This document shows, piece after piece, positions 26,452 to 35,350 of a stretch of DNA of 64,000 bases. Source of the DNA: JAPHTQ01 sp050288165 (GTDB lineage: Bacteria > Pseudomonadota > Gammaproteobacteria > Thiohalomonadales > Thiohalomonadaceae); the NCBI GenBank assembly GCA_050288165.1, contig JBNKDG010000001.1, forward strand, positions 1 through 64,000. The letters run 5' to 3'. The notes under the pieces are model-generated. The model was not told where the DNA came from. It did no database searches and saw only the letters and a list, made by a program, of their open reading frames with translations. The first letter of the stretch is position 1. Each line of letters opens with the position of its first letter. The position numbers were made by a program, and so were the translations under genes.

Positions 26452-26534
26452 AATCTATTCCTGTTATCGGGTGTAGTTGTTATAAATGCCGTGATTTCAA
26501 AGGGAAATTAAAAAAGTGATGCGGAGATAGTCTG

Positions 26535-27134
26535 GTGGCGACAGGTCTGAGAATCAAGGGGCTGGTTGCCCGTCATGTGGGGCCGATCGATCTGGCGCTA
26601 GCTATTGGCGAGTGCGTGACGATTGCCGGGCCCAGCGGTGCAGGCAAGACGCTGCTACTGCGGGCGATCGCCGATCTGGATCAGCACGACGGTGAAATCT
26701 GGCTGGACGATACACGCTGTAGCAGCATGCGTGCGCATCAGTGGCGTAGCCACGTGGGAATGTTGTCGGCGGAGAGTCAGTGGTGGGGCGAGAGCGTCGG
26801 CGAGCACTTCTGGCAGGTGGATGAGTCGCTACTGGCGGCACTGGGTTTTTCCACAGAGGTCATGCAGTGGCAGGTGGCGAACTGTTCCACCGGAGAGCGG
26901 CAGCGGCTGGCGCTGTTGCGGTTGCTGCAAAACAAACCGCAGGTGCTGTTACTGGATGAGCCCACTGCCAGTCTCGATGCACAGAATGTTGAACGCGTGG
27001 AGGCGTTGTTGCGCGAACTGCAGCGTGAGCGAGGTATCTCTCTACTGTGGGTGAGTCATGACAGTGCGCAGGTGCAACGGGTTGCCGATCGGTGTCTACG
27101 ACTTGTTGACGGTAAGATCGAGGAGGTGGAGTGA
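26535..27134 (+). CDS. fetA: ABC transporter ATPase, FetA/YbbL-like
   Basis: A 199-residue ATP-binding subunit. Walker A is GPSGAGKT (about 33-40), the signature is CSTGERQRLAL (a variant of LSGGQ), Walker B is VLLLDEPTASLD, and the switch His is in WVSHDS. It starts at a GTG at 26535. It overlaps the permease gene, and the pair matches E. coli FetAB (YbbL-YbbM), an iron exporter linked to peroxide resistance. That fits the nearby peroxide-defence genes, though the substrate here is inferred. Confidence 0.85.
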   Translation: MATGLRIKGLVARHVGPIDLALAIGECVTIAGPSGAGKTLLLRAIADLDQHDGEIWLDDTRCSSMRAHQWRSHVGMLSAESQWWGESVGEHFWQVDESLLAALGFSTEVMQWQVANCSTGERQRLALLRLLQNKPQVLLLDEPTASLDAQNVERVEALLRELQRERGISLLWVSHDSAQVQRVADRCLRLVDGKIEEVE

Positions 27135-27931
27135 TGGGCGTCATATCACTGTCACCACGGGATCTGGCGCTGGCCTCGATACTGATTCTGCTGCTGGCAG
27201 CGATCAGCTGGCGTATGCATTTCGGGATCGAGCGGCGTCTGTTGGTTTCTGCACTGCGCACCACGGTGCAGCTGTCGCTGATCGGCTTCGTCCTCAAGGT
27301 GCTATTTGCCAACGCCACCTTGCTATGGGTTGGGTTGCTGGCACTGCTGATGTTGCTGGTGGCCGGGCGCGAAGTGATGGCGCGGCAGGAGCGCCGCTTT
27401 GCCGGGCTATGGGGTTACGGGGTGGGAACCCTGTCGATGTTCATCTCGGCCTTTACCGTCACCGTCATGGCGTTAGTCATCCTGATTCAGCCGACGCCCT
27501 GGTACCTGCCGCAATATGCGATCCCACTACTGGGCATGTTGCTCGGCAATACCATGAACGGTATCGCCCTCGGTCTGGATCGCCTGACCACTAGCGCATG
27601 GCAGCAGCGCCAGGTGATCGAGGCCAGGCTGATGCTGGGACAGACGGCATCGAACGCGATCAGCGATATTCGCCGTGAGAGTATGCGGGTGGGTTTGGTA
27701 CCCATCGTCAATGCCATGGCCGCTGCAGGGGTGATCAGCCTACCGGGGATGATGACCGGTCAGATCCTAGCGGGCAGCCCGCCGTTGGAGGCGGTGAAGT
27801 ATCAAATCCTGATTATGTTTCTGATCGCCAGTGGTACCGGTTTCGGTACCCTTGCGGCGGTCTGGCTTGGCTCAAAGCGGCTGTTTGATGAGCGCGAGCG
27901 ACTAAGGCTGGATCGACTGAAAAAAGGCTAA
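27134..27931 (+). CDS. fetB: ABC transporter permease, FetB/YbbM-like
   Basis: A 265-residue integral membrane protein of the UPF0014/FetB family with about six hydrophobic helices. Conserved family segments are LRTTVQLSLIGFVLK, the GMLLGNTMNGIALGLDRL block and IPLLG preceding it, plus SLPGMMTGQILAGSPPLEAVKYQ. The start is the ATG at 27134, overlapping the ATPase stop (TGATG). Together with the upstream gene it forms an exporter with iron as the likely substrate. Confidence 0.88.
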   Translation: MGVISLSPRDLALASILILLLAAISWRMHFGIERRLLVSALRTTVQLSLIGFVLKVLFANATLLWVGLLALLMLLVAGREVMARQERRFAGLWGYGVGTLSMFISAFTVTVMALVILIQPTPWYLPQYAIPLLGMLLGNTMNGIALGLDRLTTSAWQQRQVIEARLMLGQTASNAISDIRRESMRVGLVPIVNAMAAAGVISLPGMMTGQILAGSPPLEAVKYQILIMFLIASGTGFGTLAAVWLGSKRLFDERERLRLDRLKKG

Positions 27932-27932
27932 T

Positions 27933-28709
27933 TCAGCCAAGTATCAACTTGGCTCCGACCAAGATGGTGACGATCTCGAAGACTCGCTTAATGGCGCGGT
28001 TGCCATAACGAATTGCCAGATGGGCGCCAAGGTAACCTCCCAATAGAGAGCCAAGTAGTAGCGCAGGGATCCATTCCCAGCGGATATCACCCAGAATACC
28101 CAGTGTTACGGCGCCGCTGCCATTCCAGAAGATACCGACCAGTACCAGGGTGTAGGCGACCGCTCGCTGATAGTCGAGACCAAACCAGCGCACCAGCCAG
28201 AGCGTGACAAAAAGGCCAGTGCCCGAGGTGAGTGAGCCGTTCAGTGTGCCGATGGCAAAGAGCACCGCACCTCCCAACCACAGGCCGTTCCCCTCGCGGT
28301 GTCGTGGTTGGTATGTCTGTCCCAACTGTTTTTTGAACCATGAGTAGATACCAAGTGTCATGGTTAATATGCCCAGGGCAACCTGTGCCGTACGATCCGG
28401 TACGGTCAAGATCACGCTGGCACCGAGAACGACGCCGGGCAGCCCGGTAGCCAGGATAAACAGAGCGAAACGTCGTTCCAGGCCCCCCTGACGCATATGA
28501 CGCAGGGTGGCACCTACACCCAGGGCAACGCTGGCTACCTTGTGTGTAGCCAGGGCGATAGCAAACGGGAGGCCGAGAAAGATCAGAGCGGGGAGTTGCA
28601 GTAGACCGGCACCGCCCCCGGCAAAGGCGGAGAAGAGATTGGCGACCAGTGAGATCAGGAATAACAGGATTTGTTCGACAGGGAGCACGGTTCTGCCTAT
28701 GGATTCCAC
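27933..28709 (-). CDS. TSUP (TauE/SafE) family membrane transporter
   Basis: A 258-residue membrane protein of the sulfite exporter TauE/SafE family: eight or so helices in two repeats, each with GAGLL/GTL motifs (FAGGGAGLLQLPALIFLGLP and NGSLTSGTGLFV). Substrates of the family are usually sulfur anions or organosulfonates, but this protein's is unknown. The first codon is GTG; a GTG at residue 8 is an alternative start. Convergent with fetB with a 1-bp gap. Confidence 0.88.
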   Translation of the reverse strand: MESIGRTVLPVEQILLFLISLVANLFSAFAGGGAGLLQLPALIFLGLPFAIALATHKVASVALGVGATLRHMRQGGLERRFALFILATGLPGVVLGASVILTVPDRTAQVALGILTMTLGIYSWFKKQLGQTYQPRHREGNGLWLGGAVLFAIGTLNGSLTSGTGLFVTLWLVRWFGLDYQRAVAYTLVLVGIFWNGSGAVTLGILGDIRWEWIPALLLGSLLGGYLGAHLAIRYGNRAIKRVFEIVTILVGAKLILG

Positions 28710-28762
28710 ATAGAGTGTCAGTATACTGTAACTAACCCCTCAACCATGATTATGATCGTGCT

Positions 28763-29401
28763 ATGAAAAAGATACTCTTTCTGGCAACTGCCATCTGTCT
28801 GTTTACGATTCCACTTTCCTCCCATGCAGGTATCAAGTGCTGGACCAACAAGGATGGGGTACGAGAGTGTGGCAATGCTATTCCTCCCGAATACTCACAG
28901 CAGAGCTCTGAAACAATTAACGAACGTGGAATTACGGTTGAAAGCAAGGAGCGAGCGTTAACCAAGGAAGAGTTGGCCGAGATAAAGAAGCGCGAAGATG
29001 AGGAGAAGCAGCGCGCTGCCGATGAGGCAGAAAAACGTAAGAAACAGGATGCAGCTGATCGGGTGCTATTAGCAACATTCCTGTCCGAGGAAGAGATCAA
29101 TACTGCTCGGGACCGTAAACTGACGGTAATTGACGGTAATATCGAAGTCACCAATATTGCTATCAATAAACTGAATGATGATCTGCAGTTGCAGCGCAAG
29201 AAAGCAGCAAACTATGAGCGCAAAGGGAAAACAGTACCCGAAAGTACACTGAAGGAGATTGCCTCGCTGGAACGCCAGATCAAAAACAAGGAAGAGTTTA
29301 TTGAGTCCAGGACCGCTGAAAAAGATGTCATCCGTGAAAAATATGCCCGAGATCTGGAGCGGTTTCGCGAGCTCAAGGCGCAGGGCAGGAAATTACGCTG
29401 A
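28763..29401 (+). CDS. Periplasmic DUF4124-like coiled-coil protein
   Basis: A 212-residue secreted protein: signal peptide about 1-22 (MKKILFLATAICLFTIPLSS then HA), a short DUF4124-like N-terminal domain with CWTNKDGVRECGNAIPPEYS, then a long highly charged helix (residues about 60-212, KKREDEEKQRAADEAEKRKK, LKEIASLERQIKNKEEF) predicted to form a coiled coil. The two Cys at about 26 and 36 could pair. Function unknown; DUF4124 proteins are usually envelope-associated. Divergent from the TSUP gene. Confidence 0.85.
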   Translation: MKKILFLATAICLFTIPLSSHAGIKCWTNKDGVRECGNAIPPEYSQQSSETINERGITVESKERALTKEELAEIKKREDEEKQRAADEAEKRKKQDAADRVLLATFLSEEEINTARDRKLTVIDGNIEVTNIAINKLNDDLQLQRKKAANYERKGKTVPESTLKEIASLERQIKNKEEFIESRTAEKDVIREKYARDLERFRELKAQGRKLR

Positions 29402-29419
29402 AGTTAAGTCACGTCGAAC

Positions 29420-30016
29420 TTATTTGAAAATGCTCGCTGTCAGCAGCGGCCATTGCTCCTCCCACTCCTGCATCGGTGAGCGTTTGAAACCACTGCGTAC
29501 ATACTGATTCATCTTCCCTTCCGCGATAGAGAGTAGCAAGTTGGCGGTCGACGTCGCTTGCTGCTTGCCATGTAGCTCACCGGCGAGTTCCGCCTCACGC
29601 AATACCTGTTTGAACTGGCTTTCAATGCGGTCAAAGAACTGACCGATGCGTTGACGCAAGCGTTCGGTTTCACCGGTCAGGGCATCGCCAACAAGAATTC
29701 GGCTGATACCCGGGTTGCGGGCAGAAAAACCCAACAGGACCAGCATGATCTTTTCACAGCGTCCACTGGCAGATTTTTCGTCGTTGAGGATGCGACTGAT
29801 CAGGCCGAACACTGATTCTTCGATGAACTCGATCAGGCCTTCAAACATCTTTGCCTTACTGGGGAAGTGTCGGTAGAGCGCAGCCTCCGATACCCCTACC
29901 GCACGCGCCAGACTGGCGGTGGTAATACGTTGTCCAGGACTTTGTTCCAGTTCGTGGGCCAGCGCTTCAAGAATTTGCTGACGACGAGTGCCTTTTTCCT
30001 TACTGTTTTCGCTCAT
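29420..30016 (-). CDS. slmA: Nucleoid occlusion factor SlmA
   Basis: A 198-residue TetR-fold protein that binds SBS sites and blocks FtsZ polymerisation over the nucleoid. N-terminal HTH (about 10-60: QQILEALAHELEQSPGQRITTASLARAVGVSEAALYRHFPSKAKMF) is characteristic. Length and C-terminus (KMNQYVRSGFKRSP) fit SlmA. It lies 11 bp downstream of argB on the same strand; in E. coli slmA adjoins dut, so the neighbourhood is a variant of that order. Confidence 0.94.
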   Translation of the reverse strand: MSENSKEKGTRRQQILEALAHELEQSPGQRITTASLARAVGVSEAALYRHFPSKAKMFEGLIEFIEESVFGLISRILNDEKSASGRCEKIMLVLLGFSARNPGISRILVGDALTGETERLRQRIGQFFDRIESQFKQVLREAELAGELHGKQQATSTANLLLSIAEGKMNQYVRSGFKRSPMQEWEEQWPLLTASIFK

Positions 30017-30027
30017 AACGTTTCTCG

Positions 30028-30924
30028 TTAATTGTTCTGGATAAGCGTGCCGACACCCTGATCGGTAAATATCTCCAGCAGTAGTGCATGTTCAACTCGG
30101 CCATCAATGATATGTGCACTCTTTACCCCGCTGTGGACAGCGTCTAGAGCGCAGCGGATTTTGGGCAACATACCACCGTGGATTGTGCCGTCGGCAATCA
30201 ACTCATCCACACGGGTGCTGCTCAGGCCAGTAAGCACCTGACCTTCCTTGTTGAGCAGGCCAGGCGTATTGGTCAGTAATACCAATTTCTCAGCGTTGAG
30301 GCACTCTGCCAGTTTACCCGCCACGACATCGGCATTGATGTTATAGGACTGGCCGTCACTGCCAACACCAATGGGTGCAATCACCGGTATAAAATCGCCA
30401 TGAACCAGCATTTCGACGACATCCCCCTTAATCTCTTCCACCTCACCCACATGGCCGATGTCGATGATCTCGGGTGCGTTCATTTCCGGTGCATTGCGCT
30501 TGAATTTGAGTTGTCTGGCACGGATGAAGTCGGCGTCTTTGCCGGTCAGGCCAACGGCTTTACCGCCCTGTTGGTTGATCAGCGAAACGATCTCCTTATT
30601 GACCAGGCCACCGAGTACCATCTGTACCACATCCATGGTTTCCCGATCGGTAACCCGCATACCGTCAACGAATACACTCTCTTTGCCGAGTTTCTGTAGC
30701 AGTTGACCGATCTGCGGACCACCGCCGTGTACTACCACGGGATTCATGCCGACCAGTTTCAGTAACACGACGTCACGGGCAAAACCGTTTTTCAATGCCT
30801 CTTCTGTCATGGCGTTGCCGCCATATTTGATGACCAGCGTCTTGCCTGAGAAACGTCGGATATAAGGCAATGCTTCGCTCAGTACACGCGCATTATTCAT
30901 TGCACTTTCAAGATCAAGACTCAT
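30028..30924 (-). CDS. argB: Acetylglutamate kinase ArgB
   Basis: A 298-residue amino-acid kinase phosphorylating N-acetylglutamate in arginine synthesis. Features include KTLVIKYGGNAMTE near the N-terminus, VVHGGGPQIG, MVLGGLVNKEIV and the ATP/product site NINADVVAGKLAE. The length matches arginine-inhibited hexameric types with an N-terminal helix. It sits in an argB-slmA pair; the adjacent upstream gene is the sensor-like membrane protein, not algC. Confidence 0.97.
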   Translation of the reverse strand: MSLDLESAMNNARVLSEALPYIRRFSGKTLVIKYGGNAMTEEALKNGFARDVVLLKLVGMNPVVVHGGGPQIGQLLQKLGKESVFVDGMRVTDRETMDVVQMVLGGLVNKEIVSLINQQGGKAVGLTGKDADFIRARQLKFKRNAPEMNAPEIIDIGHVGEVEEIKGDVVEMLVHGDFIPVIAPIGVGSDGQSYNINADVVAGKLAECLNAEKLVLLTNTPGLLNKEGQVLTGLSSTRVDELIADGTIHGGMLPKIRCALDAVHSGVKSAHIIDGRVEHALLLEIFTDQGVGTLIQNN

Positions 30925-31021
30925 GCAGATATACCTTAAACAGGGAATTGAGGATTGAAGCTCTCGACATACAGTCCCGACTGTATATAACGATTACTTG
31001 CATTACCACGGAACGGCGCAG

Positions 31022-32164
31022 TTATTTCTTTTCCGAAGACGGGGCAACTTCTTCCACTGAAATCCCTGTCTCGCCAAAAGTAATGTCCGGCATGAACTGC
31101 TCGGCCTTGTCGTGTATCGCACTTTTGCTGTCGGCAAAGTCCGTTAATACGGAGAGGTCGTTCTCCTTTTCCTGTAGCACTTTCTTGGCCTCGGCCATTC
31201 GAACAGGGTAGTTCTGGAAGCGCTTGCCAAGGCTGAAATCGATGATGTAGTTGACCATGCGGCGCATGTCGCTCTGCACCATACTGGAGATAAATACGCC
31301 GTATGAGAGGAAGAAAACGATCAATACACCAGCCGCAACAGCAAAGGTAATGATGAAACCGGCATAGCGTGCTTCGGCAGCACCTATCCTGGAGGCGGGC
31401 CAGTAATTAAGCAGCCAGTAGCTGTTTTCTATTGGGGCGCTGTAGGGTTTACCGCTATCGCGCAATGAAGCGTCACCTTGACCAAAAAGACGGATCACAT
31501 CATCTTCGACACCCTGCTCGAGTTCGACATAGCCACCCTCGGGTTGCAGATCATCGACCCATTTCTTCAGGTTATCCACGTCCTGGGTAACGATCAGGCT
31601 GGCGATCAGTTTGCCGTTATACATAACTGGACGCAGTATATCGACGTGTTCGATCTCACCGCCAAACAGATGCACTTCAAATGGTGGTAACACTTCGCCC
31701 CGTTCAGCAAGGCGCGCCAGCTCCAGGCAGGCGTAGCTTAGCGGCGGGGTAACTGAATTATCAACCTGGTCGTCGCCAGGCAGAATAAAGCGTACCCGAT
31801 TGGCATCGGGAAAAATCCGTATTATTTCCGCTTCGCGGGCACGCAGTGCGGCGGTGTCGTGGTTCTGGATCGCTGTTACCAGGGTTGTGTCCGGTACCGC
31901 GAATTTGGCAACAATGTCACCTAGCGCATGCAGTCTTCCTGCCAGGTGGGTCGCGAGCGATGCCGCCTCGTGTTGGTACCTGGCATCGGTGCTGGAGGAT
32001 ATCAGTGAGGTGTACTGCATGTAGCCAATAAAGCCGCTGAACAGCAGAACACCGACGGCGACGGCCATTGCCAGCAGATTACTTCTTGTCAGACTCATGC
32101 CGCCGATGTCGGACATGCCGCTTTCTTTGTGTTTGGTTCCCGTCTGGGAGGCGTGCTTTTTCAC
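31022..32164 (-). CDS. Two-TM membrane protein with periplasmic sensor-like domain, in the algC slot
   Basis: A 380-residue protein: an N-terminal transmembrane helix (about 28-49, LLAMAVAVGVLLFSGFIGYM), a periplasmic domain (about 50-260) with a sequence reminiscent of dCache/PAS-like sensors (PDANRVRFILPG, VDILRPVMYNGKLIASLIVTQD), a second helix (about 268-290), and a cytosolic tail with a predicted coil. It resembles the N-terminal extension found on long AlgC phosphomannomutases, and lies between dut and argB where those genes have algC; no mutase domain follows. The GTG start is uncertain: M17 or M23 are alternatives. The recognisable function is lacking. Confidence 0.7.
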   Translation of the reverse strand: MKKHASQTGTKHKESGMSDIGGMSLTRSNLLAMAVAVGVLLFSGFIGYMQYTSLISSSTDARYQHEAASLATHLAGRLHALGDIVAKFAVPDTTLVTAIQNHDTAALRAREAEIIRIFPDANRVRFILPGDDQVDNSVTPPLSYACLELARLAERGEVLPPFEVHLFGGEIEHVDILRPVMYNGKLIASLIVTQDVDNLKKWVDDLQPEGGYVELEQGVEDDVIRLFGQGDASLRDSGKPYSAPIENSYWLLNYWPASRIGAAEARYAGFIITFAVAAGVLIVFFLSYGVFISSMVQSDMRRMVNYIIDFSLGKRFQNYPVRMAEAKKVLQEKENDLSVLTDFADSKSAIHDKAEQFMPDITFGETGISVEEVAPSSEKK

Positions 32165-32194
32165 GATATTCGTCCCATGTTATTACCATTCGCG

Positions 32195-32656
32195 TCAGTG
32201 CTTGCCGGTATGACCAAAGCCACCATCACCCCGGTAAGAACTTTCGAAGTCATCGACGATGGCAAATTCCGCCTGAACGACCGGAATGAAAACCATCTGT
32301 GCGATACGTTCCCCAATCTGCACGGTAAACCCCTCATTGCTCCGGTTCCAGCAGGAGACGAACACCTGTCCCTGATAGTCTGAATCGATCAGACCGACCA
32401 GATTTCCCAGAACAATCCCCTTTTTATGTCCCAGCCCTGAACGGGGCAAAAGCACTGCCGCCAGTGATGAATCGGCGATGTGAATGGCCAGCCCGGTTGG
32501 GATCAGCCGGGTCTCTCCCGGCAATATATCCAGCGGTTCTTCGAGCATAGCACGCATGTCCATACCCGCTGATCCGTCAGTGGCATATTCCGGCAGCGGA
32601 AACTCCTTTCCCAGTCGTGGATCCAGAATTTTCAGTTCGATCTGTTTTCTGCTCAT
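32195..32656 (-). CDS. dut: dUTP pyrophosphatase Dut
   Basis: A 153-residue trimeric dUTPase hydrolysing dUTP to dUMP. Motifs are in order: DGSAGMDMRA (1), LLPRSGLGHKKGI (2), GLIDSDYQGQ (3), ERIAQMVFIPV (4) and RGDGGFGHTG (5). The complete set shows an active enzyme. It follows coaBC by 1 bp, as in E. coli and Pseudomonas. Confidence 0.98.
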   Translation of the reverse strand: MSRKQIELKILDPRLGKEFPLPEYATDGSAGMDMRAMLEEPLDILPGETRLIPTGLAIHIADSSLAAVLLPRSGLGHKKGIVLGNLVGLIDSDYQGQVFVSCWNRSNEGFTVQIGERIAQMVFIPVVQAEFAIVDDFESSYRGDGGFGHTGKH

Positions 32657-32657
32657 T

Positions 32658-33878
32658 TCACTTCCCGTCTTTTTTATAGTGTTGCACCACGATCTCGAGC
32701 AGTCGCTGCGCCAGTGTGATTTTGTCCATCAGTGGCAGGCTGGTGTGGCCGTCCTGCCAGAAAATTTCCAGGGCATTCTGTTCGCTGTCGAAGCCGCCCT
32801 GCGCCGAAGCATCGACACGGTTGGCGGCGATCATGTCTAAGCACTTATGCTGTAGTTTGCCGCGAGCATGCTCTTCCAGCGCTTCCGTTTCGGCGGCGAA
32901 ACCGACAGTGAATGGCGCCGAGGGCAATGCGGCGACGCTGGCCAGAATGTCCGGATTCTGCCGCAGCGTGACGACCATTTCATTGCCCTTTTTCTTGATT
33001 TTTTCGTCCGCCACATCGAGAGGTCGGTAATCGGCTACCGCGGCGCAACCGATAAAAATATCGCCCGGTGCTTCCATCACAGCGGCAAGCATCTCCTCCG
33101 CGCTGACTACATCAATGCGCTCCACCCCATTCGGTGTGGCAAGTGATACAGGGCCACTTACCAGGCGTACCTTTGCACCCATGGCGGCGGCCGCCTGGGC
33201 GATGGCAAAGCCCATCTTGCCGGAGCTGCGATTGCTGATGTAGCGCACAGGGTCGAGTGCTTCGCGAGTCGGCCCTGCAGTCACGGTGAGCGTGACTCCC
33301 GAAAGGGGGCCATTGGCGAAATGGGCGGCACCGGCGGCCAGCAGCGCATCGGGTTCCACCATCCTGCCCGGGCCATCGTCACCACAGGCCTGTTCGCCCA
33401 CTGCCGGGCCGATGACCTGGATGCCACGACGCTGCAGGGTAGCCACATTCTCCTGGGTCACTGCTGCGCGCCACATCTGCTGATTCATCGCCGGGGCTAC
33501 CAGGATTGGAGCGGCGGTGGCCAGGCAGAGGGTCGCAAGCAGGTCGTCGGCCATGCCGGCGGTCAGGCGGGCGAGGAAATCGGCACTGGCCGGTGCCACC
33601 AGCACCAACTCGGCCCAACGGGCCAGTTCGATATGGCCCATCGCCGCCTCGTGCTGCGGGTCGAACAGTCCCTGACGAACCGGATTGCCGGAGAGCGCCT
33701 GCAGGGTCATCGGCGTGATGAACTCCTCCGCGGCGCGGGTCATCACCACCCGCACCTCGGCCCCGGCCTTCTTCAGCCCACGCACCAGTTCCGCTGCCTT
33801 GTAGGCGGCGATGCCACCGGTTACGCCGAGCAGAATGCGGCGGTTGGCTACCCCTTGATGTGAATACTCACTTTGCAT
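32658..33878 (-). CDS. coaBC: Phosphopantothenoylcysteine synthetase/decarboxylase CoaBC
   Basis: A 406-residue bifunctional CoA-biosynthesis flavoprotein. The CoaC half (about 1-185) has ILLGVTGGIAAYKAAEL, the catalytic His in MGHIELARW, and PAMNQQMWRA; the CoaB half (about 190-406) has TAGPTREALDPVRYISNRSSGKMG and KKGNEMVVTLRQNPDIL. It ligates cysteine to phosphopantothenate then decarboxylates it. Divergent from radC and operonic with dut. Confidence 0.97.
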   Translation of the reverse strand: MQSEYSHQGVANRRILLGVTGGIAAYKAAELVRGLKKAGAEVRVVMTRAAEEFITPMTLQALSGNPVRQGLFDPQHEAAMGHIELARWAELVLVAPASADFLARLTAGMADDLLATLCLATAAPILVAPAMNQQMWRAAVTQENVATLQRRGIQVIGPAVGEQACGDDGPGRMVEPDALLAAGAAHFANGPLSGVTLTVTAGPTREALDPVRYISNRSSGKMGFAIAQAAAAMGAKVRLVSGPVSLATPNGVERIDVVSAEEMLAAVMEAPGDIFIGCAAVADYRPLDVADEKIKKKGNEMVVTLRQNPDILASVAALPSAPFTVGFAAETEALEEHARGKLQHKCLDMIAANRVDASAQGGFDSEQNALEIFWQDGHTSLPLMDKITLAQRLLEIVVQHYKKDGK

Positions 33879-33969
33879 GAGGGCATTCTAGCAGAAAGCC
33901 TTCACGATCCGTCAGTTGGGAGTTACTATCCATTGGTATTATTTTTCCACATACGACACGGAGGTCGTT

Positions 33970-34644
33970 ATGGCGATATCAGACTGGCCAATAGATGAGC
34001 GCCCGCGCGAAAAGCTGTTGCAACGTGGCGCCGCTGCCCTTTCCGATGCCGAGTTGCTGGCGATCTTTCTGCGCACCGGGGTGACCGGCAAGAGCGCTAT
34101 CGACCTGGCGCGGGAGCTGTTGCAGCACTTCGGTGGCCTGCGTCAGTTACTGGAGGCAAGCCAGACCGATTTCTGCACCTGCAAAGGACTGGGTTCTGCC
34201 AAGTACACCCAGCTTCAGGCAGTCCTGGAACTCGCCAGCCGCCATCTGTTAAGTACCCTGCAGCGTGACGATGCCCTGACCAGCCCGGATCACACCCGCC
34301 GTTATCTCAGCAACCGCCTGCGCGGACGACGGCAGGAAGTCTTCGCCTGCCTCTTTTTGGATAATCGCAACAGGGTGCTGACCTACGAGGAGTTGTTCTA
34401 CGGCACCATCGACGGTGCCAGTGTTCACCCTCGCGAAGTGGTCAGCCGTTGCCTGGCCCATAACGCCGCGGCGGTGATCCTGGCCCACAACCACCCCTCC
34501 GGCGTGGCGGAGCCGAGCCGCGCCGACGAGCAGATCACCCGTAAGCTGCAGCAGGCGCTGGAGTTGGTGGAGGTACGCCTGCTGGATCACATGATTATCG
34601 GCGATGGGGAGATCACTTCACTGGCCGAGCGCGGCATTTTATAG
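33970..34644 (+). CDS. radC: RadC-family JAB-domain protein
   Basis: A 224-residue protein with an N-terminal UPF0758 helical region (WPIDERPREKLLQRGAAALSDAELLAIFL) and a C-terminal JAB/JAMM metalloprotease-like domain with HNHPSG...D. Despite its name, RadC's role in repair is not established. The start is the ATG at 33970 with GAGG upstream; a longer reading from 33916 is less likely. It lies divergent from coaBC and just before rpmB, the E. coli order. Confidence 0.95.
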   Translation: MAISDWPIDERPREKLLQRGAAALSDAELLAIFLRTGVTGKSAIDLARELLQHFGGLRQLLEASQTDFCTCKGLGSAKYTQLQAVLELASRHLLSTLQRDDALTSPDHTRRYLSNRLRGRRQEVFACLFLDNRNRVLTYEELFYGTIDGASVHPREVVSRCLAHNAAAVILAHNHPSGVAEPSRADEQITRKLQQALELVEVRLLDHMIIGDGEITSLAERGIL

Positions 34645-34664
34645 TCCAAAAAGGGAGGTTTTCC

Positions 34665-34693
34665 TTGCGGTGGATGGCCTGTTTTGGTATAAA
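34665..34693 (+). promoter_or_regulatory. Predicted sigma-70 promoter of rpmBG
   Basis: TTGCGG (34665-34670), 17-nt spacer and TATAAA (34688-34693). Good match to the housekeeping consensus, leading into the rpmB leader about 70 nt before the ATG. Confidence 0.8.
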
Positions 34694-34761
34694 ATCCGGC
34701 TTCCTGAACCCGGGGTAGCCGGGTAGGCACAGAATTCAAGATATTTTCGGAGTCCAGAGTC

Positions 34762-34998
34762 ATGTCCAAGGTATGCCAGGTAACAGGCAAACGCCCGATC
34801 ACCGGTAACAACGTTTCGCACGCGCACAACAAGACGAAGCGTCGTTTCCTGCCGAATCTGCACAGCCACCGTTTCTGGGTGGAGAGCGAAAACCGCTGGG
34901 TCAAGCTGCGTCTTACCACCAAGGGTATGCGCATCATTGACAAGAAGGGTATCGATGCCGTTCTGGCCGACATCCGTGCCCGCGGCGAGAAGGTTTAA
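34762..34998 (+). CDS. rpmB: 50S ribosomal protein L28
   Basis: A 78-residue ribosomal protein, MSKVCQVTGKRPITGNNVSHAHNKTKRRFLP being diagnostic. The first cysteine-containing segment (CQVTG) lacks the full zinc set. Operonic with rpmG, as usual. Confidence 0.98.
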   Translation: MSKVCQVTGKRPITGNNVSHAHNKTKRRFLPNLHSHRFWVESENRWVKLRLTTKGMRIIDKKGIDAVLADIRARGEKV

Positions 34999-35009
34999 GG
35001 AGCGATACG

Positions 35010-35177
35010 ATGGCAAAATCAGCCCGCGATAAAATCCGTCTGGTGTCCAGTGCCGGTACCGGTCACTTCTACACCACCGACAAAAACAAGCGCAACATGC
35101 CTGAAAAGATGGAGATCAAGAAGTTCGATCCCGTTGTTCGCAAGCATGTGATGTACAAGGAAGCCAAGATTAAGTAA
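35010..35177 (+). CDS. rpmG: 50S ribosomal protein L33
   Basis: A 55-residue basic protein reading MAKSARDKIRLVSSAGTG then HFYTTDKNKRNMPEKMEIKKFDP, characteristic of L33. It lacks the CXXC of the zinc-binding form (type without cysteines). It starts 11 bp after rpmB, with AAGGAG upstream of the ATG. Confidence 0.98.
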   Translation: MAKSARDKIRLVSSAGTGHFYTTDKNKRNMPEKMEIKKFDPVVRKHVMYKEAKIK

Positions 35178-35198
35178 CTTCCGTACCTGCGCGAAAAG

Positions 35199-35222
35199 AC
35201 CCGGCAATGCCGGGTTTTTTTT
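35199..35222 (+). terminator. Rho-independent terminator after rpmG
   Basis: A 7-bp stem (acccggc/gccgggt, loop aat) followed by a run of eight T. Confidence 0.96.
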
Positions 35223-35350
35223 CGTCCGAAGTAATCCCTATGGCTGCCTTCCGTATTCGGAGCGCGCGTGGAATAATCCGGGAGGTAGTGAACCATGAAG
35301 CTGTCAGGGAGCGGGCGGCAAAAATATAACGATATAAGTGGAACAGCGGT

